A DNA stretch of 64,000 bases from Liolophura sinensis (lineage: Eukaryota > Mollusca > Polyplacophora > Chitonida > Chitonidae): NCBI RefSeq assembly GCF_032854445.1, contig NC_088300.1, positions 6,324,001 to 6,388,000 of the forward strand, in the 5' to 3' direction. The notes under the pieces are model-generated. The model saw only the letters and a program-made list of their open reading frames with translations. It was not told the DNA's origin and did not search any database. Both the position numbers and the translations under genes were made by a program. Shown piece after piece: positions 12,801 through 27,800 of this stretch (position 1 is the stretch's first letter; each line of letters opens with the position of its first letter).

Positions 12801-15800
12801 AAGTTATCAACTCATGTTGTATTTTTACACACAACTGACCTTGACATTTCAACACTTCGACAAGTCAGCTGCATTTCCTCTACCTGACTTTTGCTGATAT
12901 TTTTTTTTTCTTTTTGACTTTTGTTTCAGCATATTTTGTTGAATCTGTATATGTTTGATCTTCATTTAGGGTGAAATATTAAGTTTCAAGCAATTTGTTT
13001 ACTTATTTATATATGTTATTGTAAATTCAAAATATAAAATAACCCAGGGCTGCTATTCATGTCAACTGAACATGACTTCACACACATGAAGACTTGAAGG
13101 GTCTAATACATGTATACTATTAACCATACATAGTTAAATATGTTTGTAACAGTAAATGAGGATAGGTAGGTACAGCACTATATAATTGATGACCCAGACT
13201 GGCACTCTTACTAATTTCCTCTAGCCATGTTGAGGAGGAAATACATGTAATAATAGTATTTACCACTGTTCCTGCCTTCTGTTACAATTGGTGGGAATTG
13301 CTGACGAAAAACAACACCTGACATGGAGACTATTACTGAGCTATCATTACCTGTACTGTAATTCCTCAACGTTCTGACATGTGAAAGAGTAACTTTCTGT
13401 GCGAGTTATGCACCACTTAGTATGATTTTGGAAACAAAATTACAACGATTGTGTTGGCCAATTTCCAAATTTAACAAAAAATGAAAATTTATCAGTCTGC
13501 ACATAATATCCTCAGAAAGTGTTGGAATAAACATCTTGCAAACCTGCGAAAAAGGTTGTGGAATTACAATATACTGTGCTCAATGACTGTGCAAGCAGGG
13601 TTGTGTCATGAATGTATAGTCATTTTAGATTCTTTCTTGAGAGTGAAGAGATGCAAATTTACGTATACTTTTTGTGAATGATATATTAATGTGTATGTAG
13701 TATGTTTTGTTCACAACGTTCCCTTTAGTTTCACCCTAAAGTTAAGCATGAGAAACCCACTACCGTTTAGGACTTTTGAAGAAGAGATATAATTTGTGCC
13801 CAACTTAGAGTGTATACATGGAATTTCTTGTTTGGTCCTCTGCGTGTGTCTTTCTTTGTTTACTGGATTGGTATTATTTCCCTAAACCGTACACCATAAT
13901 CAAGCATTTCTCACTTCCCTGGTGTTCAGATTGGATGAGATTTATTGGTTGAGAAGATTAACCAGATTTTTAGGTAACCACTGCACCTTTCTACACCTCT
14001 GGCAGATTTGTTGACGATAAAATCCTATACAGATGATCACTTCACAGCTGGATTTAAACACATGGTCTATTCAGTCAGGAGCCAGTAGCCTTTAAGGAGA
14101 ATCCACCAGATCACATGATGATCTACACTCAAAAGACGTTTTTCATTTTTGTAATGTCTACCAGGTGGCCCCCTAAATATGTAATAATTGGTCGAATTGA
14201 ATTAGTTGCTTTTAAGAGCCTTATGTTGATATATTAGTCTAGTTGTAGGTCATTGACATCTTGTATTGTTACACTTCGTATTTCATCTTTTCTACAGGCA
14301 CGCATGTTGATAGAAGAGCATGATTTGATGACTGTGATTATTAAAGCCTTCCTTGAGCACTGTGAAGGCAAACTGAGTAAGTACTGCTTTACTCTATTAT
14401 GAAATTCAGATCATGCTCTGAGCATGTGTTTGTGATGTGGTTAACTGCTTTTTCTCAATAATATATACACGTACTTGTTTGACCCTTAACATGCATCAGT
14501 GTGTTGCTGAATTCAATTGCTTACACACAAGCCAGTACAGAAGGGTATTGCCTTGTCAGTTGATTCATCATAAAAATGATGTGTTATTTGTGAATTTTTC
14601 TTTTTATTCCATGTCAACAGAGGATGGTCGTCTGGTGTTTGATCGCAATGAGCGGAATCAAGCATTTAAGAGGGCCTGGTATATGCTATATGATCTCAAG
14701 TAAGTTATGTCTTATATAAGTAGGGGTCAGTCGGTTAGCACGCTAGTGCAGCATAATGACCCAGGAGCCTCTCACCAATGCGGTCGCTGTGAGTTCAAGT
14801 CCAGCTCATGCTGGCTTCCTCTCCGGCCGTAAGTGGGAAGGTCTGTCAGCAACATGCGGATGGTCGTGGGTTTCCCCCGGGCTGTGTCCGGTTTCCACCC
14901 ACCATAATGCTGGCCGCCGTCGTATATGTGAAATATTCTTGAGTACGGCGTAAAACACCAATCAAATAAATAAAATAAATAAATCTTATATAAGTTTTGT
15001 CATGGTTTTGGAATAGGCCTCAAGCCTGTCACCAGAGTAAGTCAGCCTTAGTTTGAATAGGCCTCAATCCTATCACCTGATTAAGTCACTCGTAGTTTGA
15101 TAATTGGCCTCAGTCCTCCCCTCTGACTAAGTCGGCCTTAGTTTGAATAGGCCTCAATCCTCTCGCCTGAGTAAGTCAGCCTTAGTTGGAATTTGCGTTA
15201 ATCTTCTTCCCTGAGTAAGTCAACCTTAGTTGGAATAGGCCTCAATCCTCTCACTAGAGTGAGTCAGTCTAAGTTGGAATTGGCCTCAATCCTCTCACCA
15301 GAGTAAGTCAGTCTAAGTTGGAATTGGCCTCAATCCTCTCACCAGAGTATGTCAGTCTAAGTTGGAATTGGCCTCAATCCTGTCACCAGAGTATGTCAGT
15401 CTAAGTTGGAATTGGCCTCAATCCTCTTCCCTGAGTAAGTCAGCCTTAGTTGGAATTGGCCTCAATCCTCCCCTCTGAGTAAGTCAGCCTTAGTTGGAAT
15501 TGGCCTCAATCCTCTCACCTGAGTAAGTCAACCTTAGTTGGAATTGGCCTCAATCCTCTCACCTGAGTATGTCAGCCTGAGTTGGAATTGGCCTCAATCC
15601 TCTCACCAGAGTGAGTCAGTCTAAGTTGGAATTGGCCTCAGTCCTCTTCCCTGAGTAAGTCAGCCTGAGTTGGAATTGGCCTCAATCCTCTCACCTGAGT
15701 AAGTTAGTCTAGGTTGGAATTTGCGTTAATCCTCTTACCTGAGTATGTCAGCCTTAGTTGGAATTGGCCTCAATCTTCCCCTCTGAGTAAGTCAACCTTA

Positions 15801-18800
15801 GTTGGAATAGGCCTCAGTCCTCTCACCTGAGTAAGTCAGCCTTAGTTGAAATTGGCCTCAATCCTCTCACCTGAGTAAGTCAGCCTTAGTTGGAATTGGC
15901 CTCAATCCTCTCACCTGAGTAAGTCAGCCTTAGTTGGAATTTGCGTTAATCCTCTTCCCTGAGTAAGTCAACCTTAGTTGGAATAGGCCTCAATTTTCTC
16001 ACCTGAGTAAGTCCGTATAAGTTGGAATTGGCCTCAGTTCTCCCCTCTGAGTAAGTCAGCCTTAGTTGGAATAGGCCTCAATCCTCCCCTCTGAGTAAGT
16101 CAGCCTTAGCTGGAATTTGCATTAATCCTCTTCCCTGAGTAAGTCAGCCTTAGTTTGAATTGGCCTCAATCCTCTCACCTGAGTAAGTCAGCTTTAGTTG
16201 GAATTGGCCTCAATCCTCTCACCTGAGTAAGTCAGCCTAAGTTGGAATTGGAGTCAATCCTCTCACCAGAGTAAGTCAGTCTAAGTTGGAATTGGCCTCA
16301 ATCCTCTCACCTGAGTATGTCAGCCTTAGTTGGAATTGGCCTCAATCCTCTCACCTGAGTGTTTCAGTCTAAGTTGGAATTGGCCTCAATAACCTCACCC
16401 GAGTAAGTCAGCCTTAGTTGAAATTGGCCTTAGTCCTCTCACCTGAGTAAGTCAGTCTAAGTTGGAATTGGCCTCAATCCTCTCACCTGAGTAAGTCAAC
16501 CTTAGTTGGAATTGGCCTCAATCCTCCCCTCTGAGTAAGTCAGCCTGAGTTGGAATTGGCCTCAATCCTCTCACCTGAGTATGTCAGCCTGAGTTGGAAT
16601 TGGCCTCAATCCTCTCAGCTGAGTAAGTCAGCCTGAGTTGGAATTGGCCTCAATCCTCTCACCTGAGTAAGTCAACCTTAGTTGGAATTGGCCTCAATCC
16701 TCTCACCTGAGTATGTTAGTCTAAGTTGGAATTGGCCTCAATCCTCTCACCTGAGTAAGTCAGTCTAAGTTGGAATTGGCCTCAATCCTCTCACCTGAGT
16801 ATGTCATAGCTCAATATACTTCAGTGCTATCACATGAATCAGTCACTAAGTAGCTGTCACTTGAGTAATAAAGTTCGCCTTAGCTGAGCAGTCTTTAATG
16901 CTCTCAGCTGAGTATACAAGACATATGAAGTATAAATGTATGTGCCTAGATCAGGAATTAAGTGAATAGCTTTTGCCTTCAACCAGTGTCGTGTGCATAC
17001 TCTCTTTATGTCACAAGGGATAGTGTACCAGTCACTTGCCAGGATTGATCGTTTTACCCCTTTCAAGCATAAAACCAACTGCCATCATATAAGAGAAATA
17101 TTCTCGAGATTGGTGGTAGCAAACAGTGAAATAAACGATGTGCCACTCCATTAAAGCTGAGGTGCTTCATTTGTTGTAGGTATACTTTATCCTGCCGCCC
17201 ATCCGCTGAGGAGTGGACCCCCAAACTCAGGTCAAACTTCCTCAACGGATTCAATAGTCTACTGGAACTTCTCAAAGCTATGCAGGTAAAAACATATGTC
17301 ATATCTAAACTGTATAATGTCTGAATGAAATGATGTGTGGCAAAAAGGGTTTAAATAAAGTTTAGCATGTTTGATATTTGGAAACCTGTCTGAAATTTGA
17401 TGAATAATTGATTGGTCTCATGTATGTGTCTCTATATGTTGATGGTAGATATATGCTGAGACGTGCGTGCTGGGTGTTGGGCCACATATATTTGGTCAGG
17501 TTCATTCTAACAACTTTTGGCAATACTTACATTAGATTATCAGTGTTGGATCTAGACATCTACACTTAGCTTGGAATCAGCCAAATGTTGTGGATTTATA
17601 ATATAAAGCTTTATGTTGAGATGTGTGCTATAAATGTGTAACCTATGGGTGTTGTAGGGCATGGACGCTGTGACCAGACAGACGGGGCAGCACCTGGTGT
17701 TTGAGCCCGAGTGGGAGAATGCCTTCAACTTACAGCTGAAACTCAGGGATAACCTGGCATTGGTGCTGGACTGGTGTTCATCTGATGTAAGATAAGCTGC
17801 CGTCTTTTAACAGTCTTCATCACCTCCAAGAATTGAATAATCATTCAAAGTCATTGTTGTATGTTGTATTAAATGTACATTGCTTGCAATACCATGTTTT
17901 TTCTTATAATATCTGTTAAAATGTTAGATTTAACATTGATCTCCACTATCAATACCTTTTTTAATTTACTCTGTGTAAATATAGTACAGTGTATTAAGCA
18001 GAAATGTGGCTGAGGAAAGTAGTTCTGTTTCCATGGCATTTTTTTGTTTCATTTGTGCCGTGCCTGTGATCATAGTGTGTTTGTTACAAATTATTAATTA
18101 TAAAATAGTTGATATAAATTCAGTGGCTTAGACACTGAAATGTGTTGTTGGCATTGATGGTGTTGTAGAAAGAGGTGCTGATATCTGCATTCCGGGCCAC
18201 CATGAAGACTCTACAGTCCTGTAAGGAGAAACCAGAACTTCTCAAGAAGGAAAAAGTTACCAGTATGTTGTTTTCCTCTGTTCCTCACCATTTTTATGCC
18301 CTCCTTATATAGGGAGTAAAGCTTTACTTATGTGTAGTGTATATCCATCTTGGGGGCCTCCGTGGCTCAGTCGGTTAGCGCGCTAGCACAGCGTAATGAC
18401 CCGGGAGCCTCTCACCAATGCGGTCGCTGTGAGTTCAAGTCCAGATCATGCTGGCTTCCTCTCCGGCCGTAAGTGGGAAGGTCTGCCAGCAACCTGCGGA
18501 TGGTCGTGGGTTTCCCCCGGGCTGTGCCCGGTTTCCACCCACCATAATGCTGGCCGCCGTCGTATAAGTGAAATATTCTTGAGTACGGCGTAAAACACCA
18601 ATCAAATAAATAAATAAAATAAATATATCCATCTTCATAATTTGGCTTAGAGACCGTGTAAAGTTGTTAAAAGGTTGAGGAATTTGACTACTTCAAATAT
18701 AAAATGTCTCCAGATTGAGTCTACCTTTATTTACCTGAGTTATTGTCCGCAGCTTTACCTGAGTATTTCATCTGGTGAGGAGGCAGGTATGATGCTTTCC

Positions 18801-21800
18801 TCTGAGTTTTTGTCTCTTTGCATGATCTTCGCAACTTGTTTCAAGACACAAACTAAATTGGTGGCAAAATGATATTCATTCCTGTGACACTTATTCTGCT
18901 CCTTTGATGACATTACAGTTGTGAATCGTACAGCTAAGTGTATCAAGTATGATGTGGCCAATCAGCCAGTGTCCATTCACACACCTGTGTCCAGACTGAT
19001 GGCAGGTAAGTATGTTTTATGTTGGCTAAGGCTAAATGTGTATATTCCGGACCATGTACCACTTTGCTTTCTTTTTTCCTGACACCATCCTCTGTCTATG
19101 AAATATGCCTGTTATCAAGTATTGTTATTTGTAAAGCAGAAAATAGAAAATTACAAGATGTTGAATGGCACAAATCAGGTAGATAGATGTATTATGTGTG
19201 TACGGTATCTATCAGCAGACTCATCCCACTGTGACAGCCAGATTTGTCATGCTATGAGCATGTATTGACGCTTAACATGGGTGTCACAGTGCTGACTGTG
19301 GGAATGGTTCTCTTAGGTCCTTAACTTCCAGCTTGTAACTATATTTTAGAGGTGAGCCCAAAAACTGAAGAGTGGTCAGAGTAAGTAATGGAACTTCAGC
19401 GCAAAACTTAAGTGATGGCATTTATGCCGTTCATACAAGAAGGCATACAAGTGACAAAGATAATGTTGAAGGGACATTTAACAGGAAGCAAGCAAAGTCA
19501 GGGAGGATGTTGTATTCTCACCTTCATCAATTTTTGTCCTGTTACAGGTCTGTTCATACAACTGGAAAAGTTTGGTTTGACTTATCATTCTCCAGAGATT
19601 TATATCAACCCGGTAAGTCTGTAATATTTCATTTTTACTGAAGACAAAGGCACAGTACACTCATCTAAATCCTTGTGGCTTTCTCTCTGGTCATATATGG
19701 GAAGGTCTTCCAGCAATTTGCAAATGGTTGCGAGTTTCTTCCCACCATAATGCTGGCTGCTGACATATACTTAAAGTGAAATATTCTTGAGTACAGCATA
19801 AAACATAGCTGTAATGTCACAATAGATAGTAATATTGGTCAGTTTGTGTTGGCAATAATTATGTAATGTTAAGAGAAAAGCGCTAGTGAAATGTGTGACA
19901 TATTTTACATTGTGTGTTTTGTGTGTTTGTGTGTGTAGGCTAAGTTGGATGCTGTGGAGATGCTGGAGGCCCCTCTCCGTGTCCAGGTGCTCATCTCACA
20001 GACCCAGGCTGGTATGTGGAGACGTAATGGTTACTCACTTCTCAACCAGGTGCGTAATCATAGCCCACCGTGTTTTTGATTTGATTTGATTTGATTTATT
20101 CACCAGAAAGAAAGTAGAAAAGGAAGAACATCTCAATACCTCTCTGTACCTAAATCTCTGGTATCCGCATGGTTATATATAAATATGTATGTACATGTAC
20201 GTATATTCATACAAATACATCTTAAATATTATCGTAATGTGCACAGTATGAGTAGGCCTATATAATAATGGTTTTTCTTAATCAAGGTTAATACAAACAG
20301 GTATATACACACACACATAATTACATATGTACGGATACATCAGTTTGTCAACATAATACAACTTATAGCACTCTGGCGGGATCAGAAACCCCAAAGGGCT
20401 TATTGTATCCCATAACATGTTTAAATTTAATTGACAAGAGATGCTAACTGGTTAATACTCATATGTTGGAATGAAGCACTTGCACATACGTACACGTGTA
20501 CCTGATTATGCATACACATAGTAGTTACTACTGTAGCACCCACTCCTAAATGTAAGGATATACAGACAGTAAAGAGTATTTACATTCGTAAATATGTGTA
20601 CAAATATGCACACGCACACATGTGCACTTATGTATTAATATTCATATCAATCAAGGCGACAACAATATACTATCAAGAGAAAACGTTAAGCAAGCAACTA
20701 CGTGTCGCAACTGGGTTAATTCAAAACGTATGTACAATTGTGGATGACTTGGTGTAGTAATGATTATAGCTATATAATTCATCAGCTGTATATTTTTCTC
20801 AGGAGTAAAGTTTTCAAAGATGCTTTAAATAATGATAAAGAGGTGATTTCTTTTAAATTGGAGGGCTGTTTATTCCATTCGATCGGTCCTTTTATTTTAC
20901 AAGTGTGTAGGGATAGATTGCTTCTATGAAATGGTTGGTGTAAGTTAAAATATGATGTTCTAGTTGGATAGCAGTGAATATCAGACTGTTTTGTAAAGTA
21001 AGTACAGGTGTATAATGGAGTAATGCTAGGATTGTAGAAGTATTTGTGAACTAACTGGAGTGTCTGAAAGGTGTTAAAGATGTCTAAAAATAGGCGCGGT
21101 GTGTTCGTATTTATGAGAGGAGGTAATAATGCATAATGCTCGTTTTTGAAGACGGATCAGGGGAAGAAGATGTGTTTCATAAGTATTTCCCCACACAGCA
21201 TTGCAGTACGTAATATATGGGTTAATAAGTGCATAGTACAGGATGAACAGAGTATTTTTCTTTAGGGCATATTTAATATGATTTATCACCCCTAAATTAC
21301 GGGATATTTTTTTGCAGATATTATTTATGTGGTTTGTCCACGTTAATCTTTCATTGAAAGTTATACCTAAGAAATTGAAGGTCTTGATTTTTTCGATATT
21401 TACGCCTGCTATAGCCAGGAAAGGAGTAGCATGATTATTTATTCTGCGATTGGGAGCGATGTACATAAATTTGGTTTTCTTAATATTAAGAGACAGTTTA
21501 TTGCAACATAGCCAATCGTAAATTTTTTCAATTTCACAATTAAAAGTTTCCAGGAGGTGTGCTGGATCATCATTGCAAAGGACAGCACTAGTATCATCAG
21601 CAAACAATATGATATCAAGTAGAGATGAAACATCTTTAATGTCTTTAAGGTATATTAAAAAGAGAAGGGGTCCTAGGATTGAGCCCTGAGGAACACCAAT
21701 ATTCATGTATCTAGTAGTTGATCGGCAATCGTTGTATAAAAGGCAATGTGATCTGTTTTTCAGATAATCATTAAACCATATATTACTAAGACCTTTGACA

Positions 21801-24800
21801 CCATAATGGTCGAGTTTTTTCAACAATATATTGTGGTCTACAGTATCAAAAGCCTTTGCAAGGTCTAGAAAAAGAGTGATGCTGTACTTATTTGTTTCTT
21901 TAGCAGTTACTAGTTTATCATATAGAGCATTTATTGCATGTGTAGTAGAGTGATGCGATCTGAAACCGAACTGTTGACTGTATATAATATCGTTCATTTC
22001 GAGGAACGTCGTCAGACAGTTAACCACCAGTTTTTCGATGATTTTGCTAAAGCACGGTAAGACAGATATTGGTCGGTAATTTTTAAACCCCTTCATTTCA
22101 CCCGATTTATACACTGGTGTGAGTATAGCACTTTTCATTTTATCAGGGAATATTCCAGTTTGAAACGATAAGTTTATTATATGGGTCAGCGGTTTCGCTA
22201 TTGCTGTGGCACAATACTTTACAACTGAAACACGAATCTCATGTAGGCCGGAAGAGCTATTCTTCAGTCCCATGATAACATCTACAACTTCTGCTGAGGT
22301 ACAGGGATCGAGACTGAAATTTGGTACTGATGGTGTTTTGAGAAAAGTTTCAAAATTTTGCCCCATATGCGGTATCTCCCCAGCAATAACACTTGGGGCT
22401 GTGTTAAAGTAACCATTAAAATTGTCTGCTATGCTCTGAGGATCACTGTCTTCAATATCATTTATATAAAAAGATTTAGGTAGTACATTATTACGTTTCG
22501 TCTGTATATGTTCATTTATTATTTTCCATGTGCCCTTTATGTTATTGTTGACCAGATTAAATTGATTGTCATAATAAGATTTTCTGGAAATATGAAGTGT
22601 GTGATTTAATTTATTTCTATATGTTCTGTATTGCTTGCTTATGGTGCTGTCATTATGCTTCAGGTGTAGTTTATACAATTTATTCTTTTCTTTGCATGAA
22701 TTTAAAATGGCTGAGCTTATCCAAGGTTTTGTTTTTTTATTGCTATGTTTAAATTTACGAAGTGGAAAGCACTGATCATAAATGGATTTAAATTGCTCTA
22801 GAAAAGAGTCATATGCGACATTGGTATCGCTTTCATTAAACACGTGATTCCATTTATAATTATTCAAACATGCTTTAAAGTTAAGCTTATTATTTTCAGA
22901 AAAAAGACGTTTATAGATTGGGATAGGTTTGCTTTCGTTCATATCATATAATGGCTGACTGCTAAAATGGAAAATGGGAAAATGATCGGTTATATCAGTC
23001 AAGAGAATGCCGGAAGTCAATGCACTTTGGTGATGATTCGTAAATATGTTGTCGATCAAAGTTGCAGTCCTATCGGTTATTTTTGTGGGCTTTGTAATTT
23101 TGGGGGAAAAATGGAACGATTTAAGGTTTTCTAAGAAATACTTTGATGGTAGGTGTGTGTCTGCTTTGAATAAATCAATGTTGAAATCACCAAATATTGT
23201 ACAGAGTTTGTTTTCAGGCTTGATAGTCTCCAAAATTGAGGACAGTTGATCGTTGAAACAATCAACACTTTTACCCGGTGGCCTATAAAAGATACCTATG
23301 ATTTGTTTATTTTGTTTTTGAGTAGTTTCTATGAACAAACTCTCATATTCGCCATCATCATCAACAAGACTGAGATCTTCTCTAATAAAACATTCACCCA
23401 GGCTGGTATGGACAAAAAGAACTAGGCCTCCCCCTTTTCTTTTAGAGCGAGATGAGAAGAACGATTTATAATTAGGGATATCATAAAGGTGTTCTGTTCC
23501 TGGGTTGAGCCAGCTCTCAGACATTCCTATGATTGAAAAAGGATAATCTAGACTTATGATGTAGGGCAAAATCTCAGAGTAGTGTTTTTTTAAACTTCTT
23601 GCATTTAAGTGTAACACAGAAAATGGTTTGTTTTTGCTATCTAAGAAAGGTCTTGACAAAGTCTTAAAAGACTCTTCAAGAAAATAATTAGCCTGGTGAT
23701 CGTGGATCTCTCTCCAGTAATCTTGTTCCTCGGAGGAATTGTCAGTTATCGATTACATTTATATGTATTGGGTTAAAACAAAGATTGTCAAGGTCTAAAA
23801 CTGCAGAGGTCGATTTTATCACTGGGTTTACAGGCTTGTTATGCACAGTGGAGTCAGTAAAATCTATGCAATCATAATAAGGTAACTGTTCAAGAGTCGA
23901 TGTGCCCTCATCGTTGTTATTATCAGCCATAATATTGCAAGACAGATTTCAATGATACGGCTGATGAGAGGCATACATTCTTTAAGGTCCCAATTTTAAT
24001 ATTTCCTATCTCAAAACTGCACAAGGCATGCCCCTTAAACATTACTCATTCTCAAAAGTGCCTACAGCATTTTCTAATAATTTAGTGACTCATACATGTA
24101 GTAATCTGAATTTTTTTTAATCATAGTATTAGAGGATAATGTAATGTATATATAATGTAGGGAGGGTCGAAATCTGTTCACCACTTGTAATTACATACTG
24201 TTAGTCAGATGTGGAAGAGTTGCAAGAACAGACTATAATGGCCCCATATGGCCCCATGATGATCACACATCCTTGCTTATCATTTTCAGATTTTTTTCTA
24301 CCATAATGTGAAATGTCGAGGGGAGATGTATGACCGTGACATTGTGATGTTACAGGTAAGCTGTCAGCTAGAGTCAGCTCTCTGCAGTGGGAATTTGAAA
24401 TGCTTCTGGCCCTCAAATAATTTTGAAATATCAGTGACAAAATGGGTATTCCATATACCACATCAGTTCTATGCAAGTGTCAGTAGCATATCAGAGAATA
24501 CACATGTACATGTAATTTACTGAAGTGTATGCTTATTTCACAGCTATTATAAGCTTTATTTCTACTGCTGATATTAAAAAGTTATGCTTTGGGAGCGAAC
24601 CTTACCCAGTACCCAGTGTTGCACACTTAGTATAGATGATGCAACTCATTGCAATGTTCTTGTCCATCCATTGGTGAAAATAGGGATTACCTGTACAATA
24701 TAGTATTTGAATGTAAGTGTAAGAGTACTCAAGTGGACAAGAACTGTCCCGTAGCAAATTTATTTTGTTTTGACACCTGCTATAAGATTATGAATTTGTC

Positions 24801-27800
24801 TCGAAAATAATCCATAATCAGTCCACAAACTATGTATGTACATGTGTACTGTGCATGGGTGAACCTTTCAACAGTCCACACTGTAGACTGTACTGTATTG
24901 ATCTGGTATGTTTCACTCTCACAGTTAGGGGCAGCTCTTCTACCCAGTGATGAATTTATGATCCATGTGCTGAATAAATACAACCTTATCCAGTGGGCCA
25001 GGTAAGCCTATAAGCCATAAGTTTGCATATTGGTATATACATGTACATGAAAGACAATAAGAACATAAACTTTTAAAAATTCAGTACAAGGAGAACAGTG
25101 TTTTGCCTATAAAAAAGTGTTACAGTGGCATTATCAATAAATTAGTAGCATTATCAATAAATATCAGTTTAGTTCCAGCAGCCCAATTTGTCAGGCTACC
25201 TGTTGTCAGTGTTTTAGGTAAATTAAATGACTTGTTAAAAGTGAGTGTTTTGATACTGACTGTAAAGGTATGTGATGTTGTATGTATGTTTGTGTTGACA
25301 GGGAGTTGTATGAGATTGGAGGACAAGATGACCCTGTAAGACACTCAGAAACACTGGCAGAGGAGTTCCTCAGTTTACTCATCATTCTGCTTAGTAAGTG
25401 TTGTCACCTATTTTATATCATACCGTATGTGTTACTATATGTACTACTAGTTATGACAGACTACATGCTGAAATTTCCTCCTTCGTATGTTGGAAAGTTG
25501 ATGTAAACAGAGTTAATTTTAGTCTCTGTACCAAAGCAGCTGACAGGTTCAGTCCTTTGATCACCGTGGATGAAATTTTATGTCCTCTTTCAAAACCAAC
25601 CAGAAAGTGCCACTTTGTCCTAGGAAACATATTGGTCAGTGAATTCCTTCATTAAACCAAGTCATTACCGTATACCATTGCCGTGCACATAACATAGTAC
25701 TTAGGCACACAGCAGCTGGGAACAAACAGTTGATTACTAACAACTGACCAGTCACATAACAGTAGTGGACTGTGAATAGTGCTTCTTGGATTCTGATTTA
25801 TCCCATCTTAGAGGGACTTACCTGTATTTAATACTGGGTAATTACTGATTGAGAAACATTACTCAATACTGATTGAAAGACATGTAATTATTGTCATGTT
25901 TTTTTTTAGGTGAGCGATATGTTCCTGGGGTCGGAAAGGTCACACCAGAGGATGTGGTGGAAAGGGAGATAATCCATCAGCTTTGTATTACTCCTATGGC
26001 TCATAGTGAACTAGTCAAAACCTTACCAGAAGATGTAAGTACTAATACACATCTTAGGTGATGTAGTGTATGTATGTAATGTATAGTTAGAATGTGCTTG
26101 CCTTAGAACTGGAGAATTGGGTATATGGTAGGTGATAGTTGTGGTCCCTTCAAATATGTTACAGTCTTACCCATACTTTGTAAAAATATTGACATCCTCA
26201 TCAAAATAGATTTGTCATTATCTACATATACATCTGTTTTTTGTGAATTGAAGTAAATTTTGTTCGGAAGCGTGTATTTTTTTTTTAACTTGGAAGATTA
26301 TACAGGGAATGATTCTTGAGGCATTATCAGACATTATGGCCAGGTGTCGCATTCCTCCCTAACTATCATGTCATGCAATGTGGAGCGTTTCTCTGAAAAA
26401 CTTAGGTGAGACGCGGCATTGAACCTGACTTGGTTCAGGGTCGTAACAAAACCTTACGAAGTTTTGTGGAATCAGCCCAGTTTAATATGGTTAGTGAAGA
26501 GTTTCTTTTTGGGTTTTGTGCATGCTGAGTGTTCTGTGGTAATCATATGACCAAAAAAGATCAAAGGCCATACAGAAAATGGTATATCTTTTTTGCATAA
26601 TAATATTTTGTAAATTATGTGAACATCTTCTCTTACCTTTGCAGGCAAACCATGAGACAGGAATAGAGGCTGTCATTCATAATGTGGCTGACTTCAAGTA
26701 AGAGAACTTTATGTATTAATAGTAATTTACTTAAAATTTGACCCATGACTATGTTGTAAATTGTTCTCCTGATTCTGAGAGATCTGCTGACCTTACAAAG
26801 GTGTTTTGAGGTTTGTATGGAAGGTAGGATGATATTCTAGTGGAAAAATGTATGTTTCATCACCAAAATAATTTTAAAGGACATTTTTAGCCGCTTAAAG
26901 CGCACTTTTGAGGGCAGAATGTTAGGTCATTTACCCTCCATATCAGTTGTCTGTTTGATTGTACCAGTATACTTAGGTCTGTTTGATTGTACCAGTATAC
27001 TTACGTCTGTTTTATTGTACCAGTATACTTAGGTCTGTTTCATTGTACCAGTATACTTATTTCTGCTTATTTACACAAGTCACTGTGGAGGCATTTCTTA
27101 CAGCAGTTTTTTGGTTAAATTTTTTTTTTAAATACAGTCCTACATGTACTAGCTCTGCAAAGCTGTGATTAGGTATACTGTGACAGCCCAGTGTTGTACC
27201 TTAAGCTTACCTTGAACACCTCTGTACTTCCTGAACTGCCCTCAACACGCTTATCCTGTCTGCCAAATACTTTGTCTGTGCGTACTCATAGCCGTCTCAG
27301 CCATCAGTTCCAAGTAGGCGTATGTGTGATCAGTAAGACCGCACAGGCATGAAACTGGTGGAAATTCCAATGGCCATGTTTGAATACATATTCCTCCCTA
27401 CTGATTCACAGTTTTACAAATCTACACATGCTCTTTGTGGTAGAATGTGTTAAGGATCAAGATATTATACCAAGTAAAAGTTCTCACCATCATTTGGTTA
27501 TTGATGGCAGTTGCAAATGCTGTTTGACATTTAAACTGGACCACAAAGCATATTGAATCTATACAGAGTGGATACTTGCTGAGACTATTGTATTTGCTAT
27601 GCCTTTTGATTTGATTTTGTGTAGAAAACCTACAGAGGAACAGAAAGGGAAGTTTGATCTGAAGCCAGAATGCTACTCCAGATACAATCCATTCTTCTAC
27701 CACTACAGCAAGTCTGACCAGTCCAAGGTACAGTCATGCTGTGTTACTGTACACAATTCTGTTCCAGCCTTCCTTCTGTCTTAACCCTGTGAAGACATGA

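Noticed and set aside
15011-16807. CRISPR-like regular repeats
   Set aside because: Units abut one another with no unique spacers, and the host is a eukaryotic intron: this is a minisatellite.
18352-18450. tRNA gene
   Set aside because: A and B boxes are present, but the sequence does not complete a cloverleaf and is repeated with the same body about twelve times in the window, so it is a SINE head.
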